DNA from: Monoraphidium neglectum
Taxonomy: Eukaryota > Chlorophyta > Chlorophyceae > Sphaeropleales > Selenastraceae
DNA: 22,558 nt
Direction: 5' to 3'
Assembly (NCBI RefSeq): GCF_000611645.1
Contig: NW_014013031.1
Coordinates: forward strand, 1 to 22,558
The translations under genes were made by a program, and so were the position numbers. Position 1 is the stretch's first letter; each line of letters starts with the position of its first letter. A model generated the notes under the pieces. It worked only from the letters and a program-made list of their open reading frames with translations. It had not been told where the DNA came from and did no database searches. Shown here in pieces: positions 11,253-22,558 of the stretch.

Positions 11253-14216
11253 TCAGCAGCTCAGCTGCTGCTGCCGTCTCCCACCCATCTCTCCGCCGCC
11301 CCCACCGTGGCCCGTCTCAAGCGCCAGCCGCCGCGCCGCCCATGCGCGCGGCCACTGGCGCAGGCGCCACTGCATCCAGTCCGGCATCAGCGTCATCAGC
11401 GCCGCCATGCCGTGGACCTCTGCCATAAACGCCTCGACCCACGACAGCGGCGACACGCTGGCCTCGAAATCCGGGCTGAATGCATCATCTAGGCCCAACT
11501 GCTGCTGCTGCTCTGCGCGCGGCATATCCCACTGCTCCGGCGCCTCGCCCGCCCCACCTGCCCAGTAAGCGCCGCTGTGCATGACGACCACGCGCGGCTC
11601 AGGCAACAGCGCAGCTGCAGGCGCCGCGGCCGCCCCGGCGGCCGCGGTTGCGCTGAGCGTGCGCAAAGAGGCGACCGCGGTGAGGGCCCCGGCCGAGTCG
11701 AACCCGGCAAACCGCGCCTCGACCGCCGCCGCCAGAGCCGCGACCCAGGCGGCGCCCGGCGCGGCGTTCAGCTTGCACAGCGCGCGCGCTATGGCGGCCA
11801 GCTCGGACGCCCGGAAGCTGGGCAGAACATGGTGGGAAGCTGCCAGGAAGCTGCTGAGCCAGGCGTCGCCCGGGTGATAGTTCAGACGCGCCAGCGCCCA
11901 GATGACCGCCGAGAGCTCCCGCGCCTGGAAGTCGGGGAGGCGGGGCGCGCAGCTGCCGAGAAGCCGCTCCATCCAAGGCTCCGAAGGGCGGTGGTCGAGA
12001 GAGGCAAGCGCCCACAGCGTGTTGGCGATCTCGCGGGTCTGGAAGCGCGGCAGCTTCTGGGAAGATTCCACGAGGAACCACTCGAGCCACCTTTGAGACG
12101 TGCAGGGGTGAGGCCCCAGTTCAAAGGCGGCGGGCGGTGGGTGAGGGGTGGGGCTGTGCGAACGGGCTGGAAGGGATTCTGGGCCCAAGGACGGGGGCTT
12201 GGTGAATCGCCACCAGCAGCTGGCAGCCTGCCCGCGGCGGTGCATCCTTTGGCCAGTGGTAGCTACAGCCGTACGAATGCGGTAGCCATCACCGCTTTGC
12301 TTGCTTGCCCGATTGCCAATATCCCTGCACACCCGTGCGTTGCTGCTGCGCCCCCTCCCTACTCCACTCCCAAAACCCACCAACAACACCCACCTATCAT
12401 CTGGCCAGCCCCCGATGGTCGCCGCCGCCCAGATGCAGTTTGCCAGGTCACGAGGCTCAAAGTCAGCCAGCAGCGGCCGGCTGGCCGCGGCAAACCTCAC
12501 GAGCCACCGCTTCTCTGGCCGCCACCCAAGCGCCGCTACGCAGTATGCGATGCGAGCGCAGGTCCTGGGGTCGCCGCCCTCGGCCGCGGCCGCCGCGGCC
12601 TGCAGCAGCCGCTCCTGCAGCCGCGGCGGCGGCGGTGCCATGTGCAGCGCGGCCGCGCCAGACAGGAAGTTGCACAGGCGCGGGCCGGTCAGGTGCGCCA
12701 GCTGCCGCGCCGCCGCACGCCACGCGCCGCGCTGCCAGGCCTCGTCCGGCGGCGGCAGCCCCATCTGCCCCATGCTGAGCAGCAGAACGCCCAGGTGCCC
12801 CGCCGCCGCCTCGGCCCCGCCGCGCGTGGCCACGAGCGCCGCGGCGCGCTCCACCAGCGACCGCACGGCCGCCTCCGGCGCCACTGGCGCGCCCGCCGCG
12901 CCGCCCAGCTGGCCGGCCGCCCACATCACCTGGCCGATGAGCTCCCCGGCATCCATGCCGCGCGCATGGAGCGCGGCGTACTGGAGGCACGCCCTCATCC
13001 ACTGCCGAGCAGCCAAAAGGTCTTCAACTTCCGCGCTGCCGCCGCCCCCGCCCCCCTCGCCGCAGCAGCTGCTGCTGCTGCTGCTGCTGCTGCTGACGCG
13101 GACCAGTGCCGCGCTGCCAGGGAGCGTGTCGATCAGGCTGCTGTTGCTGTTGGAGGTGCCAAAGCCGCCGGAGGTGCTGCTGCCAAAGATGGGGCCGCCG
13201 TGGCTACAGTCCGCGCCGCCAGCCGTCGCGAGCCTCGCGACGCCGTACGCGCTGTTAGCCAGCGCCTGCGGCCCCATCTCCGGCAGCAGCGCCCCCGCGC
13301 GCCGCGCCCACGCCGCCAGCCAGCCGCGCGGCGGCGAGGGGCGCAGGAGGGAGAGCGAGTAGGCGAGCTGCGAGAGGTCGCGCTCGTTGCAGCGGGGCAG
13401 GGCCGCAGAGGCCGCCTCGAAAAGTGCAAGCAGGAACTTGTCATCCCAGGGGGGCTGACGGGCGGCGCCTCTGCTGTAGATGGTGGTGATGGCGCCGCTA
13501 AAGGTGCTGCTCAGCTGCGCGCCGCTGCCGCCGCCCCAGCCGCCGGCGACGCCGCACGAGTGTCTTTGTGCCGCCGCCGATGAGGCCAAAGCCCCAGCCG
13601 CCTCACTGCCGCCGAAGTAGTGCGGCCGCAGCAGCGCCAAGGCATACACGAGGTTGGAGAGCTCTTGGGGGCTGAAGCCCCACAGCCCCCGCGGCCCCGA
13701 GCAGCAGGCCATCAGGCGCGCTAGCCGCTGGGGCGCCGGCGCCACACCCAGCCGCGCGGCCGCCCAGAGAATGTTGGACGACTGCCGGTGCGTGAGCGCG
13801 CCGCCCCGCTCCTCGGCGCGCTGCAGCAGGTCGAGCGCAAGGCTGCTGGGCCCCGCTGTGGCCGGGGCGTCGCCCGCCGACTCCCCAAGGCCCTGCTCCG
13901 CCGCCCGCACCCATCCGGCACCGTCGCCGCCGCTGCTGCTGCAATGCTGCCGCGTGCCATCCATTCCTCTGCCATACAGCGCCGCCAGCCTCACCATGGC
14001 AGCTGACAGATGAATCTGGTCAAACCCGCTGCCGTGCGCATCGCAGAGCTGCAGCAGTTGGCGCCAATCTCGGGCCTGGGTGATCAGCCTGGTCAGCGCA
14101 CGCGCCCCTATGTAGCCGTCGCTGGCTGCGCCGCAGCTGCCTGCGGCTTCGCGGGGCCTGCGGTTCGCACTGCCGCTGCTGAGCTGGGCTTCGGTGTGGC
14201 CGCCATTTCTGACCAT
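11253..14216 (-). CDS. Octotricopeptide-repeat (OPR) protein, probable organelle RNA-binding factor
   Basis: Two exons on the minus strand: 14216-12394 and 12090-11253, giving 886 aa from the first in-frame ATG. The open frame continues upstream past 14390 without an ATG, so a 5' exon may exist. The N-terminal part has ALTRLITQARDWRQLLQLCD, typical of OPR proteins. OPR units of the form F-x-x-x-E-[LI]-x-x-x-[LI]-W-A-L-A...P...W follow, four of them exactly 38 residues each at 586-737 and a weaker one at 548-585, e.g. FQTREIANTLWALASL. In between are low-complexity Gly, Ala and Ser insertions, one encoded by (CTG)9 at 13069-13095. OPR proteins bind specific chloroplast or mitochondrial transcripts and control their stability, splicing or translation in algae. 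No RAP domain or nuclease motif is visible at the C-terminus, which ends with WVEAFMAEV and a short basic, Trp-rich tail. The RNA target cannot be inferred. Confidence 0.85.
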   Translation of the reverse strand: MVRNGGHTEAQLSSGSANRRPREAAGSCGAASDGYIGARALTRLITQARDWRQLLQLCDAHGSGFDQIHLSAAMVRLAALYGRGMDGTRQHCSSSGGDGAGWVRAAEQGLGESAGDAPATAGPSSLALDLLQRAEERGGALTHRQSSNILWAAARLGVAPAPQRLARLMACCSGPRGLWGFSPQELSNLVYALALLRPHYFGGSEAAGALASSAAAQRHSCGVAGGWGGGSGAQLSSTFSGAITTIYSRGAARQPPWDDKFLLALFEAASAALPRCNERDLSQLAYSLSLLRPSPPRGWLAAWARRAGALLPEMGPQALANSAYGVARLATAGGADCSHGGPIFGSSTSGGFGTSNSNSSLIDTLPGSAALVRVSSSSSSSSSCCGEGGGGGGSAEVEDLLAARQWMRACLQYAALHARGMDAGELIGQVMWAAGQLGGAAGAPVAPEAAVRSLVERAAALVATRGGAEAAAGHLGVLLLSMGQMGLPPPDEAWQRGAWRAAARQLAHLTGPRLCNFLSGAAALHMAPPPPRLQERLLQAAAAAAEGGDPRTCARIAYCVAALGWRPEKRWLVRFAAASRPLLADFEPRDLANCIWAAATIGGWPDDRWVLLVGFGSGVGRGRSSNARVCRDIGNRASKQSGDGYRIRTAVATTGQRMHRRGQAASCWWRFTKPPSLGPESLPARSHSPTPHPPPAAFELGPHPCTSQRWLEWFLVESSQKLPRFQTREIANTLWALASLDHRPSEPWMERLLGSCAPRLPDFQARELSAVIWALARLNYHPGDAWLSSFLAASHHVLPSFRASELAAIARALCKLNAAPGAAWVAALAAAVEARFAGFDSAGALTAVASLRTLSATAAAGAAAAPAAALLPEPRVVVMHSGAYWAGGAGEAPEQWDMPRAEQQQQLGLDDAFSPDFEASVSPLSWVEAFMAEVHGMAALMTLMPDWMQWRLRQWPRAWAARRLALETGHGGGGGEMGGRRQQQLSC
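12091..12393 (-). other. In-frame 303-nt intron of the OPR gene
   Basis: On the minus strand the donor is GATGATAG/GTGGGT (exon ends 12394) and the acceptor is TCTCAAAG/GTGGCT (exon resumes 12090). The intron is exactly 101 codons long and contains no stop in the gene frame, so it can be read through. Removing it joins WPDDR to WLEWFL and gives an OPR unit of exactly 38 residues, matching the next three units. Read through, it would insert a Pro/Ser/Arg-rich, non-repeat segment into the middle of the unit. The repeat register is the main evidence for splicing. Confidence 0.75.
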
Positions 14217-14390
14217 GGAGGCCGTCTGAGCGTGGCCGCCAGCATTGACAGGCAGGTGCAAAACGGGAGGGGGTACAGCATTCGCCCCGCTTGCACGCCG
14301 CCGGTGGGCCAGCCAGGCTGGGCTGGCCGCACCATGCTCTGACACTTCGCCAACACCCGCAGCGCAGGCAGCATGAGCGGCGGCCACCAC

Positions 14391-14839
14391 CGCTGGCGCT
14401 CGTTGCTGCGTGCACCACGGCCGTACTGCCGAGACCTGGATTAAAAGAGGTCGGTGCGCTTTTAATATGTGGCCTCAGCCCGATGGTACGTCGGTATCAA
14501 TGCGCACACAGCGGCACCGACGCACCTGTAGCGGCCAGCTCGACAGCATCATAGCAGTGTGTCAGATAGGATCAAGCTGACATTATGAATACCATCACCA
14601 TGGGGTGGTGAGTGATGGCCATGCGAGCAATTGCAGATCACGTCAGCTGATGCGAACCGCTCTTTGTTGTCGATATCAGTGATTTGCCACGCATGTATGT
14701 CTATCGGGACGATGCTTACCGAATCAATAGCCAAACAAACGTCACCTCCCTTCGCACTTCAAACGCGTGCTTCGCCAATCTTTTCGCTGCACTGAAGGAC
14801 CTCCTACCCTGGACACCGTAGAAACCTTGTATTCAATTC
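14391..14839. promoter_or_regulatory. Shared upstream region of divergent OPR and U-box genes
   Basis: The OPR gene reads leftward and the U-box gene rightward from this region, so it probably carries both promoters and 5' UTRs. If the OPR protein starts at the ATG at 14216 the shared span is 14217-14839. I see no convincing TATA box; short AT-rich patches occur at 14450-14466 and 14821-14838. The U-box ATG at 14840 is preceded by an in-frame TAG at 14819-14821, which fixes that start. Confidence 0.5.
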
Positions 14840-16122
14840 ATGCAGCGCCTGCAGGATAGCGGCGCCCCGCTGACAATGAGCGGAAGCGCGTCGTTCCGCT
14901 CTGGCAGCACACCCGCCATCGGAACGCAGCAGCAGGGCGGCGCCGCGGGCCGCAACCTGTTCGAAACGCCGCCCGAGCTGCTGTGTCCAATCACACGTGA
15001 CCTTCTGACGGACCCTGTGCTGACCACCAGCGGCCAGGTTGGCCGAAATTGCAGAGCTATTGCCCAATGCATGCATGCATGCATGCTTGCATGGGGTGCA
15101 CAACGCCAACGCCCCCCATTTGCAGACTCGCATGCGCATTACTTTGCACCCCCTAAATAACGCCGCGCTTGCTCAGGTGTACGAGCGAGCCGCCATTGAG
15201 ACGCACCTGGCGCGCGCGGCGGCGGCGGGCGCGCCGCTTACCGACCCCCTGACAAACGCGCCTCTAGACTCGGACCAACTGCTCCCCGTCTTCCCGATGC
15301 GCAGCCGGGTGCACATGCCTCGGCCTGGATACCTGAGCGCCCCGCATCAGCTGGCCTGCAGCAGCTGGCGGTAGACAGTCGCAGCAACGAGTGTTGACGC
15401 AGCTTGCCTCTGCAGCTGAGCAGTCCGCTTGTGTCCTGTCGTCCATCTTGCCGTGCATGCCTGGACGGCCCATCTCCATTGATTGCTCTTTGCCCATGCA
15501 AATCACCCACCATGCCGCTGCTCCCATCGACCCATACCATACAGGCAGCAGAGTACCGCGAGTCAACAGTGCGCGCATGCGCATCCATCGCCGCCTCCGA
15601 GCCGCGGCGCTCCGAGGCCGTCCGCTACCTGCGCCGCGCAGCAGAGCTTGCCCTGCCACCCGCGCAGCGCCAGGCGCCCGGCCACGCGCCCAAGCGGGCT
15701 GGCGGGCGCAAGGGTGCGGCCGCGGAGGCCGACGCCGGCGGCGAGGGCCTGCTGCTGAGTGCGCCCGGGCTTTCGATGGAGCTGGCGCGGTTTGTCGCGT
15801 CCCACCGCGGGGAGGCATACAGCGCGGTGGCGCTCAAGTGGTTTGGAAACGAGCTGATGCGCGGTGGCTTTCCAGACCAGGTGCGCAAGAGGCAAAGCGC
15901 GCCGCAAGCGGGGTGTTCGATGGCGCATCAGGCACAGGCACAGGCAGCCGCCTCAGGCCTGGGGCATCACGCGTATGCCCCGCTTGCGGCCATGCGTTGT
16001 AGCTGTTCTGGAGCGTCCAAATGGGTTGTCACGAAGCAGGAATAAATGCCACGCACCTCCTCCCAGGAAATGGGGTGCACGCTCGCATGCCTGCGAGTAC
16101 ATACGCAAACAATTGCATGTGC

Positions 16123-16180
<58 letters not shown>

Positions 16181-16981
16181 ACACATATGCAGGCTGCGGA
16201 CGTGTTCTACAGCCTGCTTTTGGAGGAGTGTGACCGACAGCAGCAGGCAGACTACCTATCCCTCTGCCTCGAGTGCTGGGGACACACGGCGGCCCACCAA
16301 GGCACGGCCGCCGCCCCTCTTGACAAGCTGGGTGCAGGCGGCGGCAGCGGCGGCGGCAGCGGCGGCGGCAGCGGCGGCGCAGCGCAGCCCCAAGCGGTGG
16401 AGGCTGACAGCGCGATCGTGTCAAAGCTCGCAGATTTCGTGGAACGGCAACGCTGCCTCAGCGCCGGTGACGTCATCGACATGCTGCAAGCGCCCGACGC
16501 GCTCGGACGCGCGGGCGCCCTGAGGCTCTGCGACGCCCTGCTGTCGCGCGCTGCCGCCGCCACTGCTGCAGGGGGTGTGGGTGGCGGCAGCGGCAGCGAC
16601 TCGCGACGCGGCAGCCAGGCGGATGGCGGCACACAGGGGCAGTCAGAGTTGGGCAGGTCTGTTGAGCTATTGGTGCGGTATGCACGGCTGAGCTCAGCAG
16701 AGGCGGCAGAAAGCACGCTGCTTGCGCTGAGGCCGCAGCAGGGCGAGCAGCAAGCCCCTGCCGCGGCCAAGGTCGGGGATGACAGCGGCACGCGGCGCCG
16801 CTTTGGCGGCGAGCGAGCACAGCGGGTGCGCGCCGCGCTTTCGAGCGGCCCTGCGCGCGCGGCGGCGTCTGCGGTGCTGGCGGTGGCGTCGCTGGCTGGC
16901 GGTGGCGGGGTAGCTGTGCGCGTCGCGCGGCTGCTGCCGCTGCTGATGCTGCTTCATACGTCTGGCCGCCCTTCTGCGTGA
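14840..16981 (+). CDS. U-box domain protein, candidate E3 ubiquitin ligase
   Basis: Five exons: 14840-15037, 15177-15308, 15545-15880, 16193-16981 carry the coding sequence (four segments), 484 aa, all junctions in phase 0. The U-box covers about residues 44-110: PPELLCPITRDLLTDPVL, then, across the first intron, VYERAAIETHL, PLTDPLTNAPL and LLPVFPMRSR. These match the U-box pattern of CPI-T-x-x-x-x-DPV, a YER-AIE helix and a P-x-T-x-x-PL loop. U-boxes recruit E2 enzymes without metal ions and transfer ubiquitin to substrates. The region after it is helical and Ala/Leu-rich (for example RSEAVRYLRRAAELAL), a possible TPR-like or degenerate helical scaffold, followed by a Gly-Gly-Gly-Ser linker (16337-16379) and a hydrophobic C-terminal end (LLPLLMLLH). 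I do not recognise ARM, WD40 or kinase domains, so the substrate class is unknown. An in-frame TAG directly upstream supports the ATG chosen. Confidence 0.88.
15067..15086. repeat. (ATGC)5 tetranucleotide repeat in U-box intron 1
   Basis: Five copies of ATGC occur in the 139-nt intron between exons 14840-15037 and 15177-15308. The repeat is self-complementary, so it could form a small hairpin or cruciform. It lies only 30 nt after the donor. Confidence 0.85.
16125..16178. repeat. (CA)27 microsatellite next to the last 3' splice site of the U-box gene
   Basis: Fifty-four bases of pure CA end 14 nt before the TGCAG acceptor at 16188-16192. It occupies the place where a polypyrimidine tract would normally be. 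CA repeats in this position are known hnRNP L binding sites in animals; whether algae use them so is unknown. Confidence 0.95.
16337..16379 (+). repeat. GGCGGCGGCAGC minisatellite encoding a Gly-Gly-Gly-Ser linker
   Basis: About three and a half copies of a 12-nt unit, in frame, in the last U-box exon encode GGGSGGGSGGGSGG. The result is a flexible linker between the helical region that follows the U-box and the C-terminal part. Confidence 0.8.
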
Positions 16982-17451
16982 GTGCACTTGGGATGCTTGC
17001 GGGCTGCTTGGGCTCAGGCGGCTTTGATAACAAACGTTTTCAATATGGTCGCGACATTTGAAACACTCAGAAGTTGATGAATTGGTCTTGCATATCTTCC
17101 TCATGCCGGCACACTTTGTGCTGTTATTTGGTGACCGTTTGGAACCTTCACTGCAACGTGGTGACATCCCCGGCTTTTGGGTGTGCTGCTCATATCAAGT
17201 GATGTCTGCTTTGATGAAGCGTGTGCCTCATCTGTGTCCCTGATTGTCGCTCACTCTCAAATGCCCCTGCTTGATCCTGATTCCATTTGCCAAAGTCAGC
17301 TGCACTTGGTACAGCCTTGGTGTAACCCGCGGCATTGGTGAAGTTAATTACCGCAACAGTCACAGACTTGTCCAATGCAGGCAGTCTTGGCAGCTCTGTT
17401 CATGCAATTGAGATGGATTTGTTACTCATACTGCTTCACCACCTAGAGATC
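16982..17451. other. Convergent intergenic region, 3' UTRs of U-box and Gln-rich genes
   Basis: This 470-nt gap lies between the U-box stop (plus) and the Gln-rich protein stop (minus). It is less GC-rich than the exons. Short open frames (61 aa on each strand) show no domain. No TGTAA is present on the minus strand here, so the poly(A) site of the Gln-rich gene is unassigned. Confidence 0.6.
17321..17325 (+). terminator. Candidate poly(A) signal TGTAA for the U-box gene
   Basis: TGTAA on the plus strand 340 nt after the U-box stop codon, the first such motif downstream of it. It fits the chlorophyte poly(A) signal; confidence is limited by the short motif. Confidence 0.45.
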
Positions 17452-20164
<2,713 letters not shown>

Positions 20165-22558
20165 CTGCAATCACGTAGGAAGTGTGGTTGCAGTGACTAT
20201 GCATGTACTTGACGCAATCACACGCAAGACGGCGGTACAAGGCTTTGTGTGTGAGTATGGTGATTGCAAGCACCTGCTCAGAGAGAGAGGCAAAGCTTGC
20301 AGTTGCAGCAGCACGCAGCGCAAGCGTACGGTGCACGAAGCAGTCCTGCCAAGCTGCTTGAAGGCAGCCACACTGCCAGCACTAACCTGCTCAATTTCTT
20401 TTCATAATTGGCGTGGAACTGTGTGTGTTCCAACGTAGGTTATCGCGGAAAATTGCAGATGCAGCGTGTTGTGACACCCACTGACTGTCGTATGATAAGA
20501 TCACTGGGTACGTTTTGAAACACAATGATTCAATGGCATTGAATATGCGTGTTGGAATATGTACAACCCGCGACGTTCGGCAGCACTTACAACATCAAGG
20601 TGCTGGCACAGCTTGATGGTTGACCGGCATGCAGCGACAACTTCAGCACCATCAGCTGGGCGTGAGACTTGCCCTGATTCATGCAATTAACTGATTGGAA
20701 TATCTAGATTGATATATCTGCAGAGCGCTTGCCTGAGACGCTCTCATGCGCCGAGCCTCGCGCCGGCCACACTCATGAGCGCCGCTGGCCCGGCAGCCGC
20801 ATCGACTGCAAGCGATGCCCCAGGGTAGTAGTGCTTCTTCGGGCCCCCGCTACGCTCTCCACTGGGCAAGCGAGACCTTCTCACATAGGAACAGGGAATG
20901 GCCATCCAGCAACAGCATGAGCTGGCTGCCCTCCAGCAAGGCGGACACTTGCGGCAATCCTCGAGTCCATCACGACCTGCCTGCAAGCGCAGCAGCTGCT
21001 CAGCCCCGCCGGGGTGCGCCGCAGCGCAGGCAACGGCCTTGCAGCAGCCGGGCGAGGCTCGCGGCCCGCCAAGGTCAGGTGGTAGCCGCGAGCAGCTAGT
21101 GTACTGCATCATCAATTGAATGGGTGACGTGAGGGCACCATGCGGGCGGTGCCGCCCTATGTGCATGCTGGGCAGCGGCAAGGCAGCCGACTGCCGGCGC
21201 CTCCCCCCCCCTTGCAAGGGAGCGGGAGCGCGCTGAGGACCGAACAAACCCAAGCGCTGACTGCGCTGGGCGTAGCTTCAAGGATTTGCTGGGCAAGCAA
21301 AGTAGCAGGCGGCAAGCATGTTGGAACGCACTCAAAGCGCAGGACGGCACTCTCTCACAGTGCCGATTGCCCACGAACCGCAATTGACCTTGGCGAGGGT
21401 GAGGCGCGCAAGTTTCCTAGGAAAATCATTCATGGCGCGCCGCAGGCGTAGCCGCGCTTTTGGCTGGCTGAGGCCAAGGCAGCTGCAGGGCAGCGGCGCG
21501 CCATTGCGGCAGTACGCTGGGTGTGGCACCAGTTGCATGTGGGCAGCCGCCGAGGTGCAGCTGGAGGCCCGAGACGTTGCCGTGCTTTTATTTTGGCGCG
21601 GCCATAGCCCGGTGCAGCGAACCACGATGATGGACGGCGTCGCACGGCCTGGGCGCCCTGAGTGCGGGCTGGCATCAGCCCACCCGCGAGCCGCTGCGGG
21701 ACCTCGTGCCGCTGCGGGAGCTGTGTAATTTTCCGCGCGAGCAAGGCCTTCCAGGCCTGATACCCTGTGCGCGCCATGCGGCCTCTCTGGAGAGCTGCTT
21801 GCGCGTGCCGCCCTCGTGCCAAGCCACCAAACGGGCGGCATTGCCGGTGGGGCAGCGGCCGCGGGCGGCGGCAGCCTGGGCGGCACTCGCTGCGGCAGCG
21901 AGAGCTGCCTCGCCAGCGGCGGCAGCTTGCTTGTCAACGCCGCAGCAGGTGCAGGTCGTCGTACACGCGTGTTGAGCAGTGCTGCTGGGCGCAGGAATGT
22001 TTACAGCATGCTGGACCCCAAACCCCAGCAATTAATGGCAAATCGCATTTATCGACCTTCTGTGCTGCCTTAAAAGCGGTGGCAGTGGGCCTGCTGCTGC
22101 TTTCGGCCCGCAGCGGCGGGGCCAACGGCGGGCAGGATTTGCGGCTGCGTGGGAGAGTTTATTAGCAGGCGCAGCGAGGCAGAGGAGCCTGTTGGTAAGG
22201 AGCGCGGCTGCAACCCGCTCCGGTACCCTATTGCCGCCACGCACGCCACATAGGTGCGGACGCCGAAACGCGCTGCATGCTGGCTGTGTTCGCTGCTCAC
22301 AGCGGTGCCAGCAGCGCCGCTGGAGTTCAAGCCCGCGTTGAACGCATTCCTGAGTGTGGGAGCGCGTGCCGCAGGCGCATCATTAGCCCCATCAAGACCG
22401 CCTATATTTGGGGGAGAGGGCAGCAAAGGGCACAAGGCGGTAACAAATCATTACAGTATCAACATCATCATCACACGGAAGTTGGCCTTCAGCACACAAC
22501 AGGCCAGGGTGCAGGTGTTGTTGATGTGGATCGTTCCAGTGTGCAGTGTGTTGTGTGT
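20165..22558. other. Unresolved region, possible upstream exons of the Gln-rich gene
   Basis: No gene model is supported here. Fragments worth noting: on the minus strand a segment ending at 20591 before a strong GTAAGT donor, readable as GAEVVAACRSTIKLCQHLDV; on the minus strand about 20890-20980, a short frame with SALLEGSQLMLLLDGHSLFL; and a minus-strand open frame 22401-22070 that follows an acceptor-like TATAG (FGVRTYVACVAAIGYRSG). The 21.5-22.0 kb part is GC-rich and open in several frames on both strands, which makes frame choice impossible by eye. A short (TG)-rich end is at 22540-22558. I recognise no domain, RNA gene or transposon. Confidence 0.4.
20591..20672 (-). other. Candidate internal exon (low confidence)
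   Basis: On the minus strand an AT-rich, branch-site-like stretch (about 20675-20700) precedes AG dinucleotides, and the segment ends at a near-ideal GTAAGT donor (20590-20585). Two frames are open. Neither joins directly in frame with the exon at 20164-20109 in its OPR-like frame, so an additional exon between 20165 and 20590 would be needed. Confidence 0.2.

Noticed and set aside
11577..13583. 668-aa plus-strand open frame, antisense to the OPR gene
   Set aside because: Arg/Ala/Pro-rich shadow of GC-rich codons; the minus strand holds the 38-residue OPR repeats.
14217..14390. Extending the OPR start to 14390
   Set aside because: The codon at 14390 is GTG, not ATG. The frame is open beyond it as far as a stop near 14475 with an acceptor-like AG at 14436, so the true start is either the ATG at 14216 or an upstream exon that I could not identify.
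14720..14734. Tiny first exon for the OPR gene followed by a GTAAGC donor
   Set aside because: It would begin with TTG rather than ATG, so it cannot serve as the start exon as it stands.

Overview
The window looks like nuclear DNA of a GC-rich green alga, probably Chlorophyceae. This rests on compact genes split by many short GT-AG introns, (GT)n/(CA)n microsatellites inside introns, long CAG/CTG arrays in coding sequence, an octotricopeptide-repeat (OPR) protein (a family greatly expanded in chlorophycean algae), and TGTAA motifs, the usual chlorophyte poly(A) signal, downstream of two genes. No prokaryotic operon, rRNA, tRNA, CRISPR array or transposase was seen.

Layout: (1) 31-10033, plus strand: the 3' part (19 exons, 1862 residues in my model) of a large alpha-2-macroglobulin family protein with a C-terminal EGF-like module; its 5' end lies outside the window. 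(2) 10034-11252: convergent non-coding gap. (3) 11253-14216, minus strand: an OPR protein, probably an organelle RNA-binding factor, with one 303-nt in-frame intron. (4) 14391-14839: shared upstream region of two divergent genes. (5) 14840-16981, plus strand: a complete five-exon U-box protein (484 aa), a candidate E3 ubiquitin ligase. (6) 16982-17451: convergent gap. (7) 17452-20164, minus strand: the 3' exons of a glutamine-rich protein whose first visible exons look like a degenerate OPR segment and whose last exon carries very long CAG tracts, tyrosine-glutamine dipeptide repeats and a basic patch. (8) 20165-22558: unresolved; several splice-flanked fragments but no gene model I can defend.

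I see no evidence that the genes act in one pathway. The two minus-strand genes share a W-x-E-x-F-M-A-E-V motif and may be distant relatives. The most noteworthy points are the A2M protein that appears to have lost its thioester, the OPR gene whose 38-residue repeat register is restored exactly by removing an in-frame intron, an 18-bp perfect inverted repeat in an A2M intron, and the CAG-array gene. All exon models were made by eye from splice consensus, reading phase and family resemblance; transcript data would be decisive.
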